Below are positions 32,096 to 43,599 of a DNA stretch of 64,000 bases, one piece after another; position 1 is the stretch's first letter, and each line of letters starts with the position of its first letter. The translations under genes and the position numbers were made by a program. Below the pieces are notes generated by a model that was given only the letters and a program-made list of their open reading frames with translations, did not search any database and was not told the DNA's origin. This stretch comes from Thalassia testudinum (Eukaryota; Streptophyta; Magnoliopsida; Alismatales; Hydrocharitaceae), in the NCBI GenBank assembly GCA_037157565.1, contig JAZHRO010000014.1, forward strand, positions 99,851,501 to 99,915,500, read 5' to 3'.

Positions 32096-32903
32096 ATTCA
32101 GGTATGAGCAGTATTGGGTTCAAGGCTACTGGTAGTGGGCAGTAGCTGATATGATCTAATAGATAGATTTGGCTATGCACACAAACACTCAAGCACAATA
32201 TTACTAATAACAAGAAAGATTTCCACAATCAATTCAAACCACAAAGGACACAAAATGTATAGTGGTTCCCTACTCACTTGGCTACTCCACTACCTAAGCC
32301 TCCCAGCTTCGGGCTTTTAACCCGATTCCCTCAACCTCGAGGAAATCAATTAACTAAACTGAGGTAATTAATGGGTTACCTCAACCCAAATACAATAGCG
32401 GGTTTGTTATAACCTAATGAGCAGCAAGCTCAAATACAAAAGAAGTACAAGTGTAAGAAAGACAAATCTTACAACTAAGTTCCTAAGCCTCTCAATAATA
32501 TATAGAATAATATTACCGATTTGAGAACCTGGTGAAGACGTGAATGCATTGAGAATGAGTGAACAAAACACGTCGATGTGTTTACTAAACCCGTAGCAAG
32601 ATTGAAAAGCAAGGAACTATTTCTTCCTCTTCGAATATGGTGGAATGTATGAAATATAGCTTTAGGATTATTTTCTTATCCTTCTTGTATCTCTAGTCTA
32701 CAAACAAAGAGTCCTAGGATCATTTTATAGAGTTTAGGACCTAGGATACTCATCTACTAGACATTGGGATTTAATTCCCAATGTTCAAATGGTTAGAGTT
32801 AATATTCCAGCTGTTCTGTTCTAAGCCAATGGCTAGATGGTACCAGTACTAAAGTTCCTCTACCAATACTAGCAACTCACTGCCACCAGTACATGAGTCT
32901 TGG
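32096..32903. other. Unassigned repeat-like DNA
   Basis: About 800 bp with no credible frame. A segment near 32270-32350 (GTATAGTGGTTCCCTACTC, then GGCTTTTAACCCGATTCCC) resembles transcribed LTR sequence of plant copia elements in style, and a short hairpin sits at 32762-32783 (CATTGGGA/TCCCAATG). I cannot assign it. Element D inserted at its right edge. Confidence 0.4.
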
Positions 32904-33637
32904 TGATCTACCTGTTTCGTGTGTTTGAAATCAATGTTACGAGTAATCCATCGTCATAGTTGTAAAACTCATGATCAAATATAATTTATACCGAAACTCC
33001 TAGGGAGTCCCAGGTCGAACACAAGGAGGCAATGTTTACTTTGTATGAAAATTGTGCTTCAATTTGTTTCTTTTTGGTGTTTTAGGGTTTTGTTATTTTT
33101 TTATTTTTGAAATAAAAATACAAGCAATCACAAGTTAGAGATGGAATAAAATATGATATATTGCGTGAATGTCTATTACAATAATCTATGAAAGCATAGA
33201 AAGAGAGGGAGGTGAGAAGAAATCTCCTGAAGTATTTATTTGGTGAGACGATGGCACCTGGCGGAAGCTCGGAAGATGGAGGAGAGGAGCAGGACGATGG
33301 AGGTGAGATGCAGGAGGACGTCGTGTAGAGGAAAGCTTCAGTGCAGCTCTGGAATGGAGATGAAAAGGTGAAGATGATCTGCTACAGGAATGGAGGTGGG
33401 AGGATGGCTCCAAGGCGACCTATGAATGGGAATGGGAAGATGGAGGAATATTTAGTGAGGCAGAGGTTCGCTACACTAATAGGAGCCTTGGGAGCTTGAG
33501 GGTAAGCTCTAACGGAGCATTGATAGGCTTACTAGATCTTAGGAGTAGGTGGGAGTAGAGTAGGTAGAGATGGTTTGGTAAGGGGGGTGTATAGGCCTTC
33601 ATATAATGGATGGGAAGAAGAGAATCCCATGCATAGT

Positions 33638-33673
33638 CATTCAGTGACAGCTACAAGTGTCACTAAAGGCCAC
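33638..33673. repeat. Hairpin repeat 1 in the LTR of element D
   Basis: CATTCAGTGACAGC, then AAGTGTCACTAAAGGCCAC. It differs by two bases from 33737-33772. The arms TTCAGTGACA/TGTCACTAAA pair around an 8-base loop. Confidence 0.65.
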
Positions 33674-33736
33674 TCGAGCTATCACTGAAGATCCGTGCCT
33701 ATTCGTTGCCTTGGCTGGCGCACGCACTACGTAGGC

Positions 33737-33772
33737 CATTTAGTGACAGCTGCAAGTGTCACTAAAGGCCAC
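33737..33772. repeat. Hairpin repeat 2 in the LTR of element D
   Basis: Second copy, 99 bp further on. Its arms TTTAGTGACA and TGTCACTAAA are perfectly complementary. Confidence 0.65.
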
Positions 33773-34716
33773 CTTTCTATTGCTGCAAATCTCGTGCCCA
33801 CCACTCATGCTCGCAGCTGTCTTCACTCAACGAGATCTCCAGTCATTCATCTTTGATCATGCGGTGCGTAGGCAGAGTGCGCCTCTTTGAAATTTGAATC
33901 GCGTGCCTCGCATGCTCAGTTGTCGAATGCACCTCCCAGACGTCTTAGCTATGTGCGTCAGATGGTGCGTTCTCGAGGTGCATCGGCGGGTTCATGCAGC
34001 ATCCGCACTCAACTGTGCATCCACGTAGCTGCTTCCTTCATTGCCCGATCTTCCATCGACAGCTTAATTTCTCTCCTGCAAGTGCTTCAGTGGATAAAAT
34101 CCGCATACGGGGCTTAGAACGCATGGCTGCATGTTGTGAACTGAGGTGTAAACCATTGTGCTGAGGATCGTTATGTGCTCTGCTTACAAATTAAGCTTTC
34201 GCGCCCATAACTGTTGGATTAAGATCCAACGGTTGAGATGACTCCTTGCTTGATCTGCCTGAGGGGGGTGAGATGAGATGCTTCTTCAGCCGTGGAGTGC
34301 ACATCTTAGCCGTTGGATTGAGATCCAATAGCTGGGATCTGATCTTGCAGCAGGCTTAGGGATGCCTTAGCTCAAGTGGGGCGGCCTAGATGGTGCCACA
34401 TGGCACCATTTGTGCTGTCCATTATCTTCTTCTTGTGGAGGGTGCTACAGAGCTCTAATTGGGGTGATTCTCACGTTGATGGACTGTGATCGTTGCTCTG
34501 AATTCATCAGTACAATCGAATTTTTCATCTGAAGCCCGTAAAGATGTTGCACTGCCTCCTTGCCATGTAAAATGATGGAATTAATGTACATAATATACAA
34601 CTATCCTAAATGCAATGCAATGGATATTTGTGCAATATTTATATCAAGATTTGCAATGCTAGGCCTTGGAACTATCATAAATAAGCATTTTATGATGAAT
34701 TTATATGTGTTTATCA

Positions 34717-34749
34717 TACCCCCATGCTTACTTTTCGCTAGTCCCTAGC
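34717..34749 (-). promoter_or_regulatory. Polypurine tract region of element D
   Basis: On the - strand: GGGACTAGCGAAAAG, then GCATGGGGGTA touching the LTR. Confidence 0.7.
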
Positions 34750-36090
34750 AAAATTAGCCTAAATGCTATGTATAAAAGTAGAATCAGGATTCGAGTATTT
34801 AAACAAAATTCATTGATTGCTTTAGAAAATCTAAACCCCAAGACTTAATTACAAACACTCAATAGTGCTCGGGTGTCTGCCAAAATGCAGACCATCTAAG
34901 CCCTCGCCTTATTTGAGAAGAGAAGATAAAAAATTTTTTTCTTGTTTTTCTTCTTTAATAACTTTTTTTTTGTACTTTTGGAGTTTGAGAGTTCCGGGAT
35001 AACTTTTTACGGCTACCCAACCTACCCAAGACTCGACAAGGACTCTAAGTGCTAAGCATCCAGTGAAAAGAGTGAAAGACTCACTAGGCAACTGTTAAAA
35101 CAGACTTCAGGTTTCTACAACCCTAGGTGACCTTGCTTAGAGGTTTATCTTTTCGAACAGTAGCTTTCTCCCTACTTTTATTTATGGGGTCAACACAAGG
35201 GCAAACCCAGTGTATATCTCCCTGGTTTATTCTACTTCCCTGCTTCTTCCCTAAGTGTTTTGGGAATTATTGTGGATTTATTTTTTTATGTGTGAGCTGG
35301 GTTTTGGACAACCGGCCAATGGGTTGTTGCCCACGACAACTTGCTAGCCATACTCGTGCAGTGAAGTGTGGTTTTATTATTTATTTTTTTCTCCTTTTCC
35401 TTTTCTTCTTCTTCTTTTTTTTAAGTAGGTGGCCTTCATTATCTAAGATTTACATAAAGGCAGTACAATGAAAATGGTCTTGTGACTAGGTTCTGGACAA
35501 TCGGCTGATGAGCTGTTACCACCGATAACTTGCCAGCCATACCACTTTGTATAGTTCGTTAGCTACCCAATTTCTGAAGAAACAGCCAGAAATTAAATTA
35601 GTGCAAAAAAAAAGTGTGTAGTTGCTTAGGCTTAAAGTCCCCCCAAATCAGAGGGTGGGTTGATAAGTCGCATACTTATCATCCCAATTTATTTACAAAA
35701 TTAAATGAATTTTAATTGGTGAGGACTCGAGACTAAGTCCACATTAGAGTGAATACCCGAGCTAATTCAACCTAAAGACCTGAAGAGTAAGTATTTAGGT
35801 CTCAAAGTATCAATTCCTAAAGTTTGCAACTCCTAATGCCTAAGTTCTCATCTCCTAATTCTAAATTTTTTTTTCTTTTAATAGAATAAAAAAATAGGAA
35901 ATTACTATTACAGTTGACAAAAAGATTATAAGGCATTTCCACCCCCATGCTTATCTATTGCAATGTCCTCATTGTTAAAAATGAAAGCATGCAGGAGAGT
36001 AGAAGTGGAAGAATAGCACCTGGTTTTCATGAGACTCTGGTCAGCTTGGAACAGTCTTTAGATGTGTAGAGTTTAGTGCCTTCAGCTGGG
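34750..36090 (-). other. 3' noncoding region of element D
   Basis: No credible frame. Much of it aligns, reversed, with 14800-15900 of element B: the segment with CGACAAGGACTCTAAGTGC, the one with CCTTGCTTAGAGGTTTATC, and two copies of the TATGGCTGGCAA-type segment (about 35290-35365 and 35485-35560). It includes the second purine-tract-like motif (35939-35975) and a conserved GCCTTCAGCTGGGCG motif (about 36078). Confidence 0.7.
35939..35975 (-). promoter_or_regulatory. Second purine-tract-like motif of element D
   Basis: On the - strand: AACAATGAGGACATTGCAAT, a spacer, then GCATGGGGGTGG. Confidence 0.5.
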
Positions 36091-36110
36091 CGATGATCGA
36101 CCCATGGTGG

Positions 36111-37330
36111 TTAAGGCAAAGTAAGAGCAACCTTGTCCGAGATGAGTTCAGGGAGCACAAGGTCAACAAAGGTTTTGAGATGCTGTCCATTGACCTTGAA
36201 GATATTACCCATCTTTGTGTCAGAGATTTTGATGGCCTCATTAGGGAAAATCTGCTCAATAATGAATGGGCCATCCCACTTAGACCTGAGTTTTCTAGGG
36301 AAAAGCTTCAATCGAGAATTGAAAAGCCAAACCTTCTGGTTCGGCTCAAAGCTCCTACGTGAAATCATCTGGTCATGGAGAGCTTTGGTCCTTGCCTTAT
36401 TGATTCCAACATTTTTATAAGCATCATTTCAAAGCTCCTCCAACTCATATAGTTGGAGTTTCCTTGTTTTCCCAGCTAACTCTAGGTCAAAATTACACTT
36501 CCTGATGGCCCAAAATGCCGATGTTCAAGTTCTACAGGTATGTGACATGCCTTACCAAACACCAGATGGAACAGAGACATAATGATAGGCATTTTGCATG
36601 CCGTATAGTAGGCCCAAAGAGCATCAACTAGCTTTTGAGTCCAATCCTTCCTATCAGGCCTAATGGTTTTCTACAAAATGTTTTTGATCTCCCAATTGGA
36701 GACCTCGGCCTATCTGTTTGTCTGAGGGTGGTAAGGTGTGGAAATCTGATGATTCACCCAGTATTTCCCCAATAAATTCTGAAACTGGGCATGAGTGAAA
36801 TGTGTCCCACCATCACTGATAATTGCCTGAGGAACCCCAAATCGACTGAAGATATTTTTCTTCACAAAATCGATGGCCACCTTGTGGTCATTAGTCTGGG
36901 TGGGAATTGCCTCAATCAATTTGGACACCTAATCAACAATGACCAAAATATACTGGTGTCCAAATGAAGGAGGGAAGGGTCCCATAAAGTTGATGCCCCA
37001 AATGTCAAAAATTTCAATGGAAAGAATTGGGTTCAGGGGCATCATATCTCTTTTAGCCATGTTCCCGAGTGTCTAGCATTGAGTGCATGAGTACGAGAAT
37101 TCCTGCACATCCTTAAATAATGACGGCCAATAGAATCCAGATTGCAAGATTTTTGCTACCATCATTTTCCCAGAAAAGTGTCAACCACACGCAAATGTGT
37201 GGTAGAACTCAAGTATGCTATGGAACTCAATTTTCGGGATGCATCAATGAATAATCTGGTCTGCGCCGATGCGGTACAGCTCGGAATCATCCCAAAAATA
37301 ATATTTGGCCTTAGACCAACGGCCAAATAA
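36111..37330 (-). pseudogene. Athila integrase of element D, broken
   Basis: Integration enzyme. Read from 37330 down: a zinc-binding remnant with CTQC near 37085, then the stretch GINFMGPF (about 36985), where relatives have GIDFMGPF, so the first catalytic Asp is Asn. The second Asp is kept in IISDGGTHF (about 36815), and YHPQTNR (about 36715) is followed by a stop and AEV. The C-terminal part is 36111-36368 (KVWLFNSRLKLFPRKLRSKWDGPFIIEQ split by position), typical of Athila. Several stops and phase changes separate these parts. Confidence 0.85.
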
Positions 37331-37339
37331 TTGACAATA

Positions 37340-37800
37340 TCCGCAAACTAGGGTGTTCGGATACCCAAGAGTGGAAGGATAGTTTCATCGAGAAAAGTAT
37401 CAGGGATCAGGACATTTGGATGAGGAGAATCGATTAGGATTCTCGAGAAATGATCCGCCACTACATTTTGTACCCCAGCTTTATCCTTGATTTCAAGATC
37501 AAATTCTTGAAGTAGTAGAATCCAACGAATAAGCCAAGGTTTGGCATCCTTTTTGGCCAAGAGATGTTTCAAGGCTAAGTGGTCGGTATAGATGATGACA
37601 TGAGAACCTAACAGATATGCCTTGAATTTTTCTCAAGCGAAAACTACGGCTAGCAATTATTTTCACTAACGGTGTAGTTCCTCTAGGCCTCATCTAGAGT
37701 CTAGGCAACGTAGTAAATCACAAAGGGCTTTTTCTCAATCTTTTGACCCAAGACAGCCTCGATGGCATAATCAGATGTGTTAGCCATAATCTCAAATGGG
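37340..37800 (-). pseudogene. Athila RNase H of element D, broken
   Basis: The last stretch is readable: HLLAKKDAKPWLIRWILLLQ and FDLEIKDKAGVQNVVADHFS (about 37430-37570). This is the end of the RNase H domain and its link to integrase. The upstream part (37580-37790) has several stops. Confidence 0.8.
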
Positions 37801-38906
37801 GCTATCCAGATCGGTGGTTATCGAGGCATTGGTGACTGCCATTTCTAATAAATCAAATGTCTTATGGCATGATTCATCAAACTCGAACAGCGTGTCTTTG
37901 GCCAGAAGGTTACTCAGGAGCCGAGAAACCTTCGAGAAAACCACATTCCCAAGGAAAGAGTGGGTCTGTTTTATGGATGTGGGTGGAGGAAGTCTAGAGA
38001 TAGCATCCACCTTAGCATTATCAACTTCAATACCCCAACTAGAGACCACATGACCCAGGACAATGCCTTCCTGAGTCATAAAATGGCTATTTTCCAACTA
38101 AGGACCAGTTGTGTTTTGATGCATCTCTGGAGGATCAATTCCAAGTTATCTAGGCAAGACTCAAAAGAATCTTTGAAAATGGAGAAATCATCCATGAATA
38201 CCTTAAGACAATCTCCCACCATGTTAGAAAAGATGGCCAGCATTCACCTTTGAAAAGTCTCAGGTGCATTGCAAATCCCAAAAGGCATTCTACGGAGTGC
38301 AAAGGTTCCGTAGGGACATGTGAAAGTTGTCTTTTCCTAGTCTTCGGGATGGATAGGGACTTGGTTATATCCTGAATAACCGTTCAGGAAGGAAAAGTAT
38401 TTTTGCCCAACTAACCTTTCAAGGATTTGATCGATGAATGGCAAGGGAAAGTGATCCTTATTAGTGGCTGTGTTCAGCTTCCTGTAGTCAATATAAACTC
38501 TCCAAGTAGAAGCTAAATGAGTGGTGAAGGTTTCCCCTTTCTCGTTAGTCGTAACAGTTATTCCCGCCTTCTTGGGTATAATTTGAACGGGACTAACCCA
38601 CGGACTATCCGAGATTGGGTAAATAATCCGAGCATTGAGCCACTTGATTATCTCCTTCTTGACCACTTCTCGCATATTCGGGTTTAGTCTCCTTTGCATC
38701 TCACGAGAAGGGTGGGATCCATCTTCCATAAAAATACGATGATTACAATAATATGTCTCGATCCCCCTAAGGTCATGGATGGTCCAACCAATTGCCTCCT
38801 TGTTGTTCTTAAGGACCTTAATTAACCTCGATTCTTGCTCCTTAGTCAAATCAGCACTAATAATCACAGGGAGCGTGTTTTCAGGTCCTAAGAACTCATA
38901 TTTCAA
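37792..38906 (-). pseudogene. Athila reverse transcriptase of element D, broken
   Basis: The first part is 38337-38906: WTIHDLRGI, SPWVSPVQIIPKKAG, YIDYRKLNTATNKDHFPLPF, then FLNGYSGYNQVPIHPED. In the last of these the catalytic Asp of the LDGYSGY motif is replaced by Asn. A TAG at 38337-38339 replaces the Gln that usually follows. Further down are FGICNAPETFQR, VFMDDFSIF with both Asp residues of the YMDD-type box intact (about 38190), and the thumb/connection part 37792-38097 (LGHVVSSWGIEVDNAKVDAI). At least two more stops occur. Confidence 0.88.
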
Positions 38907-38991
38907 ATTTTTGGCAATGGTTTTAATTCTAGCTTGGGTGGGTTTAGAATAGAAGGTAGGGAGGATGCTAATGAAGATTCATCAGAACGAT

Positions 38992-39541
38992 CTAGTGGAA
39001 GAGGCTGGGAATGAACAAATCAATAGCCTCTTCATTGTGTGGCAAGTCTACCATGGAGGGTTCTGGGTTGGGTTTGCTAAAGCTGGTGGAGTCCTCGAGT
39101 GTACTGATTGTCATACAAGTCTCAAGATCCTGATCCTCGAGCTCCTTAATGAGTCCACAATCCTCAAATCCTCTTATCACCTTAAAAATATCCAATGTTA
39201 ACTTCTTATCCCCAAAGGCGATCTCCATGCTACCTCTTTCACAGTTTATGTTGGCCTTGGCAGTAGCTAGGAATGGATGCCCCAGAATGATGGGCGTGTT
39301 CCTTAAATCATTAGGTACATCCAAGTCAAGGACAAGGAAATCTACAGGAAAATATAAATCCTTGACCTTGACAATTACATCCTCAATAATGCCTCTCGGT
39401 GTGGTGATCGATCGATATGCTAATTGTAGCGTTACTGCGGTTGGCCTGAGTTCACCTAACCCAGACCTCTCATAAATAGAAGTCGGGATTAGGTTGATGG
39501 GTGCACCTAGATCCAACAGTGCCCTATCAAAAGTGTATTCC
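38992..39541 (-). pseudogene. Athila protease of element D, C-terminal piece
   Basis: Starts right after the LINE insertion: the frame runs through DRALL, then the active-site stretch MDLGAPINLIPTSIYE (near 39470-39516, D-L-G as usual in Athila), LQLAYRSITTPRGIIEDVIV, and PIILGHPFLATAKANINC. The N-terminal side (PSAPMISCII) continues beyond the LINE at 41760-41800. Apart from the insertion it is one of the better-kept parts of D. Confidence 0.85.
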
Positions 39542-39549
39542 CTAATAAT
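39542..39549. repeat. Left target site duplication of the LINE
   Basis: CTAATAAT, repeated at 41752-41759. Joining the two flanks restores the phase of the Athila protease. Confidence 0.8.
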
Positions 39550-39590
39550 TTTTTTTGAAAAAGTGTATTCAAATTTCCTTTTTAAAAAAA

Positions 39591-40570
39591 TTATAATGAA
39601 TCACTCCACTCTTTTACAAATTTCCAACACTCCCAACACACGTTCCCAAAATTAATAGAACTCCCTTTAAACAAATGCTCGTTTCGAGCACGCCACACAC
39701 ACCACATTACTCTAGCCATCTTCACTTGCCACTCCCCTTTTGTCAGAATTCTTCTCCATAATTCTTCCCATGTGGGGAGAGCTTCCCTACACACTTTCCT
39801 CCAACTTGATCTGTCACGAGACATGAAGAAAATAAATGTATTCTACTATCTGAAGGGAGGTTGCACAAAGGGCAATTTTGAGACGGACTGCCCAACCTTC
39901 TTATTCTCAGATCTTCAGTCACTAGGCCATCGCACCTACACAACCACAAGAAAATTTTGATCTTTAGCGGAATCTTCAAGGACCAAATTATGGCACACTC
40001 TTTGTCTTCCCTTGACTGGTCAATGTTAGAGTTAGCTATCAGATTTTTGTATGCCTTGGCTTGGTTGAACAGGCCACGTTTGCACCTGATAAAGTCTGTC
40101 CCTCCCATAGGCTAGTGAGCCTCAATTTCCGACAGTAGGTGCTACTGTTCAGCTTGCGTGCACCCTCCATAGCACGATCCAGCACCTGCAATGTTCCATC
40201 TACCGCAGTTGTCATCCCAACAGTCACTATTGGTGATCCTGCTATTTGCTATCACTGAATATGCCCTCGGGAAAGCCTTACACAACCTTCCCCCATCTAA
40301 CCAACAGTCTGTCCAGAACTTGAAGTTCCTACCATGACCCACAACTGGATGGAATTTAGTCCGATTGTCGTGTATCGCTTTCCAGACTGAATGCCAGAGT
40401 GGAGAGGGGCGTTGGGATGGAGTGGGCCAAGGCTGCATAATCGAGGATCCATGAGCATCCTTGATCAGTTGCTACCATACTTTCCCATCATCAAAGGATA
40501 GTTTCACTGCCCATTTCAGTAGGAGTGAGTCGTTGAATTCTTTGAGGGAACGCAACCCCAGGCCACCATG
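39591..40570 (-). pseudogene. LINE ORF2 C-terminal region, broken
   Basis: After the stop at 40571-40573 the frame continues as HGGLGLRSLKEFND. Three pieces follow (40142-40438, 39743-40108, 39591-39824). The middle one has IWSLKIPLKIKIFLWLC and a CPLC...H...C cluster (CPLCNLPSDSRIHLFSSC), the zinc-binding region typical of plant LINE ORF2 (zf-RVT). Phase changes and stops separate the pieces. Confidence 0.82.
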
Positions 40571-41668
40571 TTATCGAGGTTTACACAATTTCTGCCACTT
40601 AACTGGGTGCAAGAATCTTCCATCAGCCTTCGTGCCTTTCAAAAAGAACCGCTTCCTCATTATGTCCAGCCTCTTCCACACCACCTTCGGTGATCTAAAC
40701 ATAGAAAAAAAGAAGACAGGGATAGAGGTGATGATCGAATTAAGAAGAATCAATCTTCCCCCCTTAGACAGAAATTGGTTGCTCCAATTTTCTAACTTGG
40801 CAGAAATTTTCTCGAATAAATTGGCCCAATCACATTTTTTCAACTTCCCACTTCTTAGGGGGAGACCCAAATATCTTATAGGCAAGGTGGTCTCAAGCGT
40901 GTGTAGGATGGAACTAATTGCTTCCCTATCCTGTATAGCCATGCCAAAGTAGACCAATGAAGACTTCGAACCATTTAATCTAAGGCTCGAGATCTCCCCA
41001 AAAATGTTGACCATAGTATATAAAATCTGTGCTTCTTCTTTCCCCCCCTCCACAAAAAAGACTGTGTCGTCAGCGTACTGTAGGATTGGTACTAGCACCC
41101 TGGAATTTGACAAGGAGTAACCCTTCACCAAGCCTACACTGGCCAACCTACATGAAAATTGAGCCAACGTATCCACTGCTAAATTAAAAATTAAAGGGGC
41201 CAGTGGACACCCTTGTCTCACACCACATTTTGGTTGTATCCACACCTCGCACGGCCTTCCATTAACTAGAGGTGAAAAGGAAGAAGTCATAATACATCTC
41301 ATCATCCATTGAACCCAAAGTGAAGGGAAGCCTCTTCTTCTAAAGATCTCCCATAGATAGGACCATGAAACAGAGTCATAGGCTCTTCTGAAATCCACCT
41401 TCCACAAATATGCTTTACTCCTTCTTCTGCTCCACCCTGCCACAATCTCCTGTGCTATAATGGACTCCTGTAGCGATCTATTGGGAAGAAAAGCCGACTG
41501 TACAGGACTGACCAGATCTAACAAAATGCCCTTCAACCGGTTGGCCAACACTTTGCTAATGATTAGGTAGATCAAATTCGAAAGGGAAATTGGTCTAAAC
41601 TCTGATAGTTTCTCAGCCCCATGTCTTTTTGGATGCAGGAACAGATACGACTTGTTTATTCTTTCCAC
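40571..41668 (-). pseudogene. LINE reverse transcriptase (ORF2 fragment)
   Basis: 365 residues in one phase, ended by a TAA at 40571-40573. Motifs of non-LTR RT are all present in order: EFRPISLSN, QSAFLPNRSLQESIIAQE, the catalytic KVDFRRAYDSVSW, GVRQGCPLAPLIFNLAVDTL, the YADD box in LQYADDTVFF, and RYLGLPLRSGKLKKCDW. It lacks the upstream endonuclease. Conservation of the RT core shows the copy is not extremely old. Confidence 0.92.
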
Positions 41669-41751
41669 CCTAGAATTCCCACCTTGGAATTCTTTAATGA
41701 CTTACATGACATCACCTTTGACTGCCTGCCAAAACTCCTTGTAAAAAAACA

Positions 41752-41759
41752 CTAATAAT
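41752..41759. repeat. Right target site duplication of the LINE
   Basis: CTAATAAT, pairing with 39542-39549. Confidence 0.8.
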
Positions 41760-43594
41760 GCATGAGATCATGGGGGCACTTGGATCTTTCTTCTTTTGAG
41801 GAAGGTGATGTAGGATCACAGAACTTGCCTGCTTAGAGAGAATCACCTTCCTCGGAGTGAGTTCTCTCAGTCTACGCTTTTGGGTACATAGTTCTTTCAA
41901 AAATTTAGTGTAAACTGGGATGTGCTTAATATCATCGAGGAGCGGAATATTGATCTCTACTCTCTTAAATAAATCTAGGAGCTCCTCATTGCTATCTAGG
42001 GTTTTCTTCTTCTTGATTTTCAATAGGGCTTCAGGGAATAGGATATGGGTGGTATTTTCAATTTCCGGTCCCTGGGCCTTATTGTACTCTTTAATCTCCT
42101 CTTCTCTCAAGCTCCCCAGGGTTTTGGCATCTAGAAGGTAATTTAGGGTCCAGAGCATACTTTCCACTTCTCAAGGTGACAAAGTTTGCACAGGCATACA
42201 GGTTTGGGTCTTGAGGTGGGTTAATGAAGATTTGAGGGCCTTGGTTAGTCATTTAACCAGAAGAAGAAGATAATGAGGGACCCTGCCCAACCACCTGAGC
42301 ATGTGCATGTGGGTCCCTTTGATTTTCGTACCCTTGGGCTCTATTGCCCTGATTTTGCACATTCCGTGGGTTGGGTACGGGTTGGGATGGTAGAGATCCG
42401 GGTTGTCGAGTGTTAGCAATTAACCTAGATTGCAAGTTATCCAATGATGTCTTCATTTGTTACATAAGCTAAAGCATGGACCCTTGTATTTCTTCCATCT
42501 ACTAGTTTAACTCAACCTACCCTATAGATTGTTGAGCATTCCAAGATGGCTGAGTAACCAGTCTCAGGGGCAACTAGGTGTATTCTTGACCCTGACCCAT
42601 AGGTCTTTGAGATGCATAGTTGCTGGGTCAAGTTTGGGTCTGTTGCCCCCGACCATTCCAGGAGAAGTTAGGGTGGTTCCTCCAACCCAAGTTATAAGTG
42701 TTGAAATACTGGTTAGACCTAACATTCTCCTAGATTTTGTATGCATCCTTATAGGACGAGGATGGAAAGAAGGAAGGATAAAAGAAACTAGGATCAAAGG
42801 CTTCAGTTTGAAACCTATACGATTCTGAGAAATCCTAGCTCATAGGTTGAGCCAAATCAAGTTGGTTCACGAATTCCTGCCCCGTGGGAGCTCATGAGGA
42901 ATGGAATCCCAAATTCTGGGATTGAGTAGGTATAGAAGTGTTTCCTGAATTCCTAGACATCCATTCTTCCATTCTCTTAGCAACCAAGTCCATTTTATCC
43001 AGTTTATTACAAATCAATTCCATGTCAAATGAATGAGAATCTTGGATCTCATTAGCACTTGATTTGGGTTGTTGGGACCGGTTGAATGCATCCATGGAGG
43101 CATGAATAATTGAGTTCTTGCTCATTTTCTCAAATAGGTCATATGAGCTATCTGCATCCCTATTGAGGAAATTGCCTCTGCAAGAAGCGTCCACGTGATT
43201 ACAAAGTTGCTCAACCAACCCGTGATAGAAAATTTGCACGAGTTGCATTTTAGCACCTCGTGGTGTGGACCCTTCCTAAAAAGTTCCTAGAATCACTCCC
43301 AGGCACCATGAAATGGTTCCCCCGGCCGTTGGGTGAAAGTGGTAATCGCCTGTCACAAGGCATTGGTCCTTCCGATAGGGAAGAATTTCTTTAAGAAAGT
43401 CGACATAAGAGTAGCCCAAGTTTCTATCGGCCTTCCTATGGTTCGGTACCAATGTGTGGCTTTATCCTTAAGAGAGTGGGGAAGAGCCTCATGATCATTT
43501 GCTCTTCGTTCACATTCCTTGCTTTGGTGTTTTGAAACAAAGTGGTTAGATCCTCCAAGTGCTGGAATGGGTCCTCCGAGCCAAGCCCATGAAA
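41760..43594 (-). pseudogene. Athila gag of element D, middle and C-terminal part
   Basis: Read downward from the E insertion: the FHGLGSEDPFQHLEDL region (about 43560), an RT-unrelated gag core with several phase changes, then 42892-43248 (QIFYHGLVEQL, VDASCRGNFLNRDADSSYDLFE), a Pro/Asn/Gly-rich linker (42253-42830), and 41712-42167, which holds the gag-protease junction with NIPLLDDIKHIPVYTKFLKE and ends at the start of the protease (PSAPMISCII). Stops and frameshifts occur throughout. The closest relative in the window is the gag-protease of E. Confidence 0.82.
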
Positions 43595-43599
43595 GTGCT
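43595..43599. repeat. Left target site duplication of element E
   Basis: GTGCT, repeated exactly at 54141-54145. Confidence 0.9.

Larger units (their letters stand above)
32904..34716 (-). repeat. 3' LTR of element D
   Basis: Starts TGATCTACC and ends GTTTATCA on the + strand (1813 bp). The first 80 bp align with 55682-55760, and the segment ATGTTACGAGTAATCCATCG also matches (reversed) the ends of B's LTRs. Inside are one AGACGTCT (33936-33943), two 36-bp repeats that can each fold (33638-33673, 33737-33772), and two GATCCAAC/GTTGGAT inverted repeats near 34208-34335. Confidence 0.8.
39550..41751 (-). mobile_element. 5'-truncated L1-like LINE inside element D
   Basis: A 2.2-kb insertion on the - strand with an 8-bp target duplication. 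A short A tract (T run 39549-39556 on the + strand) marks its 3' end. It has part of ORF2 (RT and C-terminal zinc region) but no endonuclease and no ORF1, so it is a dead-on-arrival 5' truncation, the usual product of target-primed reverse transcription. Confidence 0.88.

Noticed and set aside
32096..32903. Copia LTR in reverse orientation
   Set aside because: Only the style of a short segment suggests this. No terminal repeats or second copy in the window supports it.
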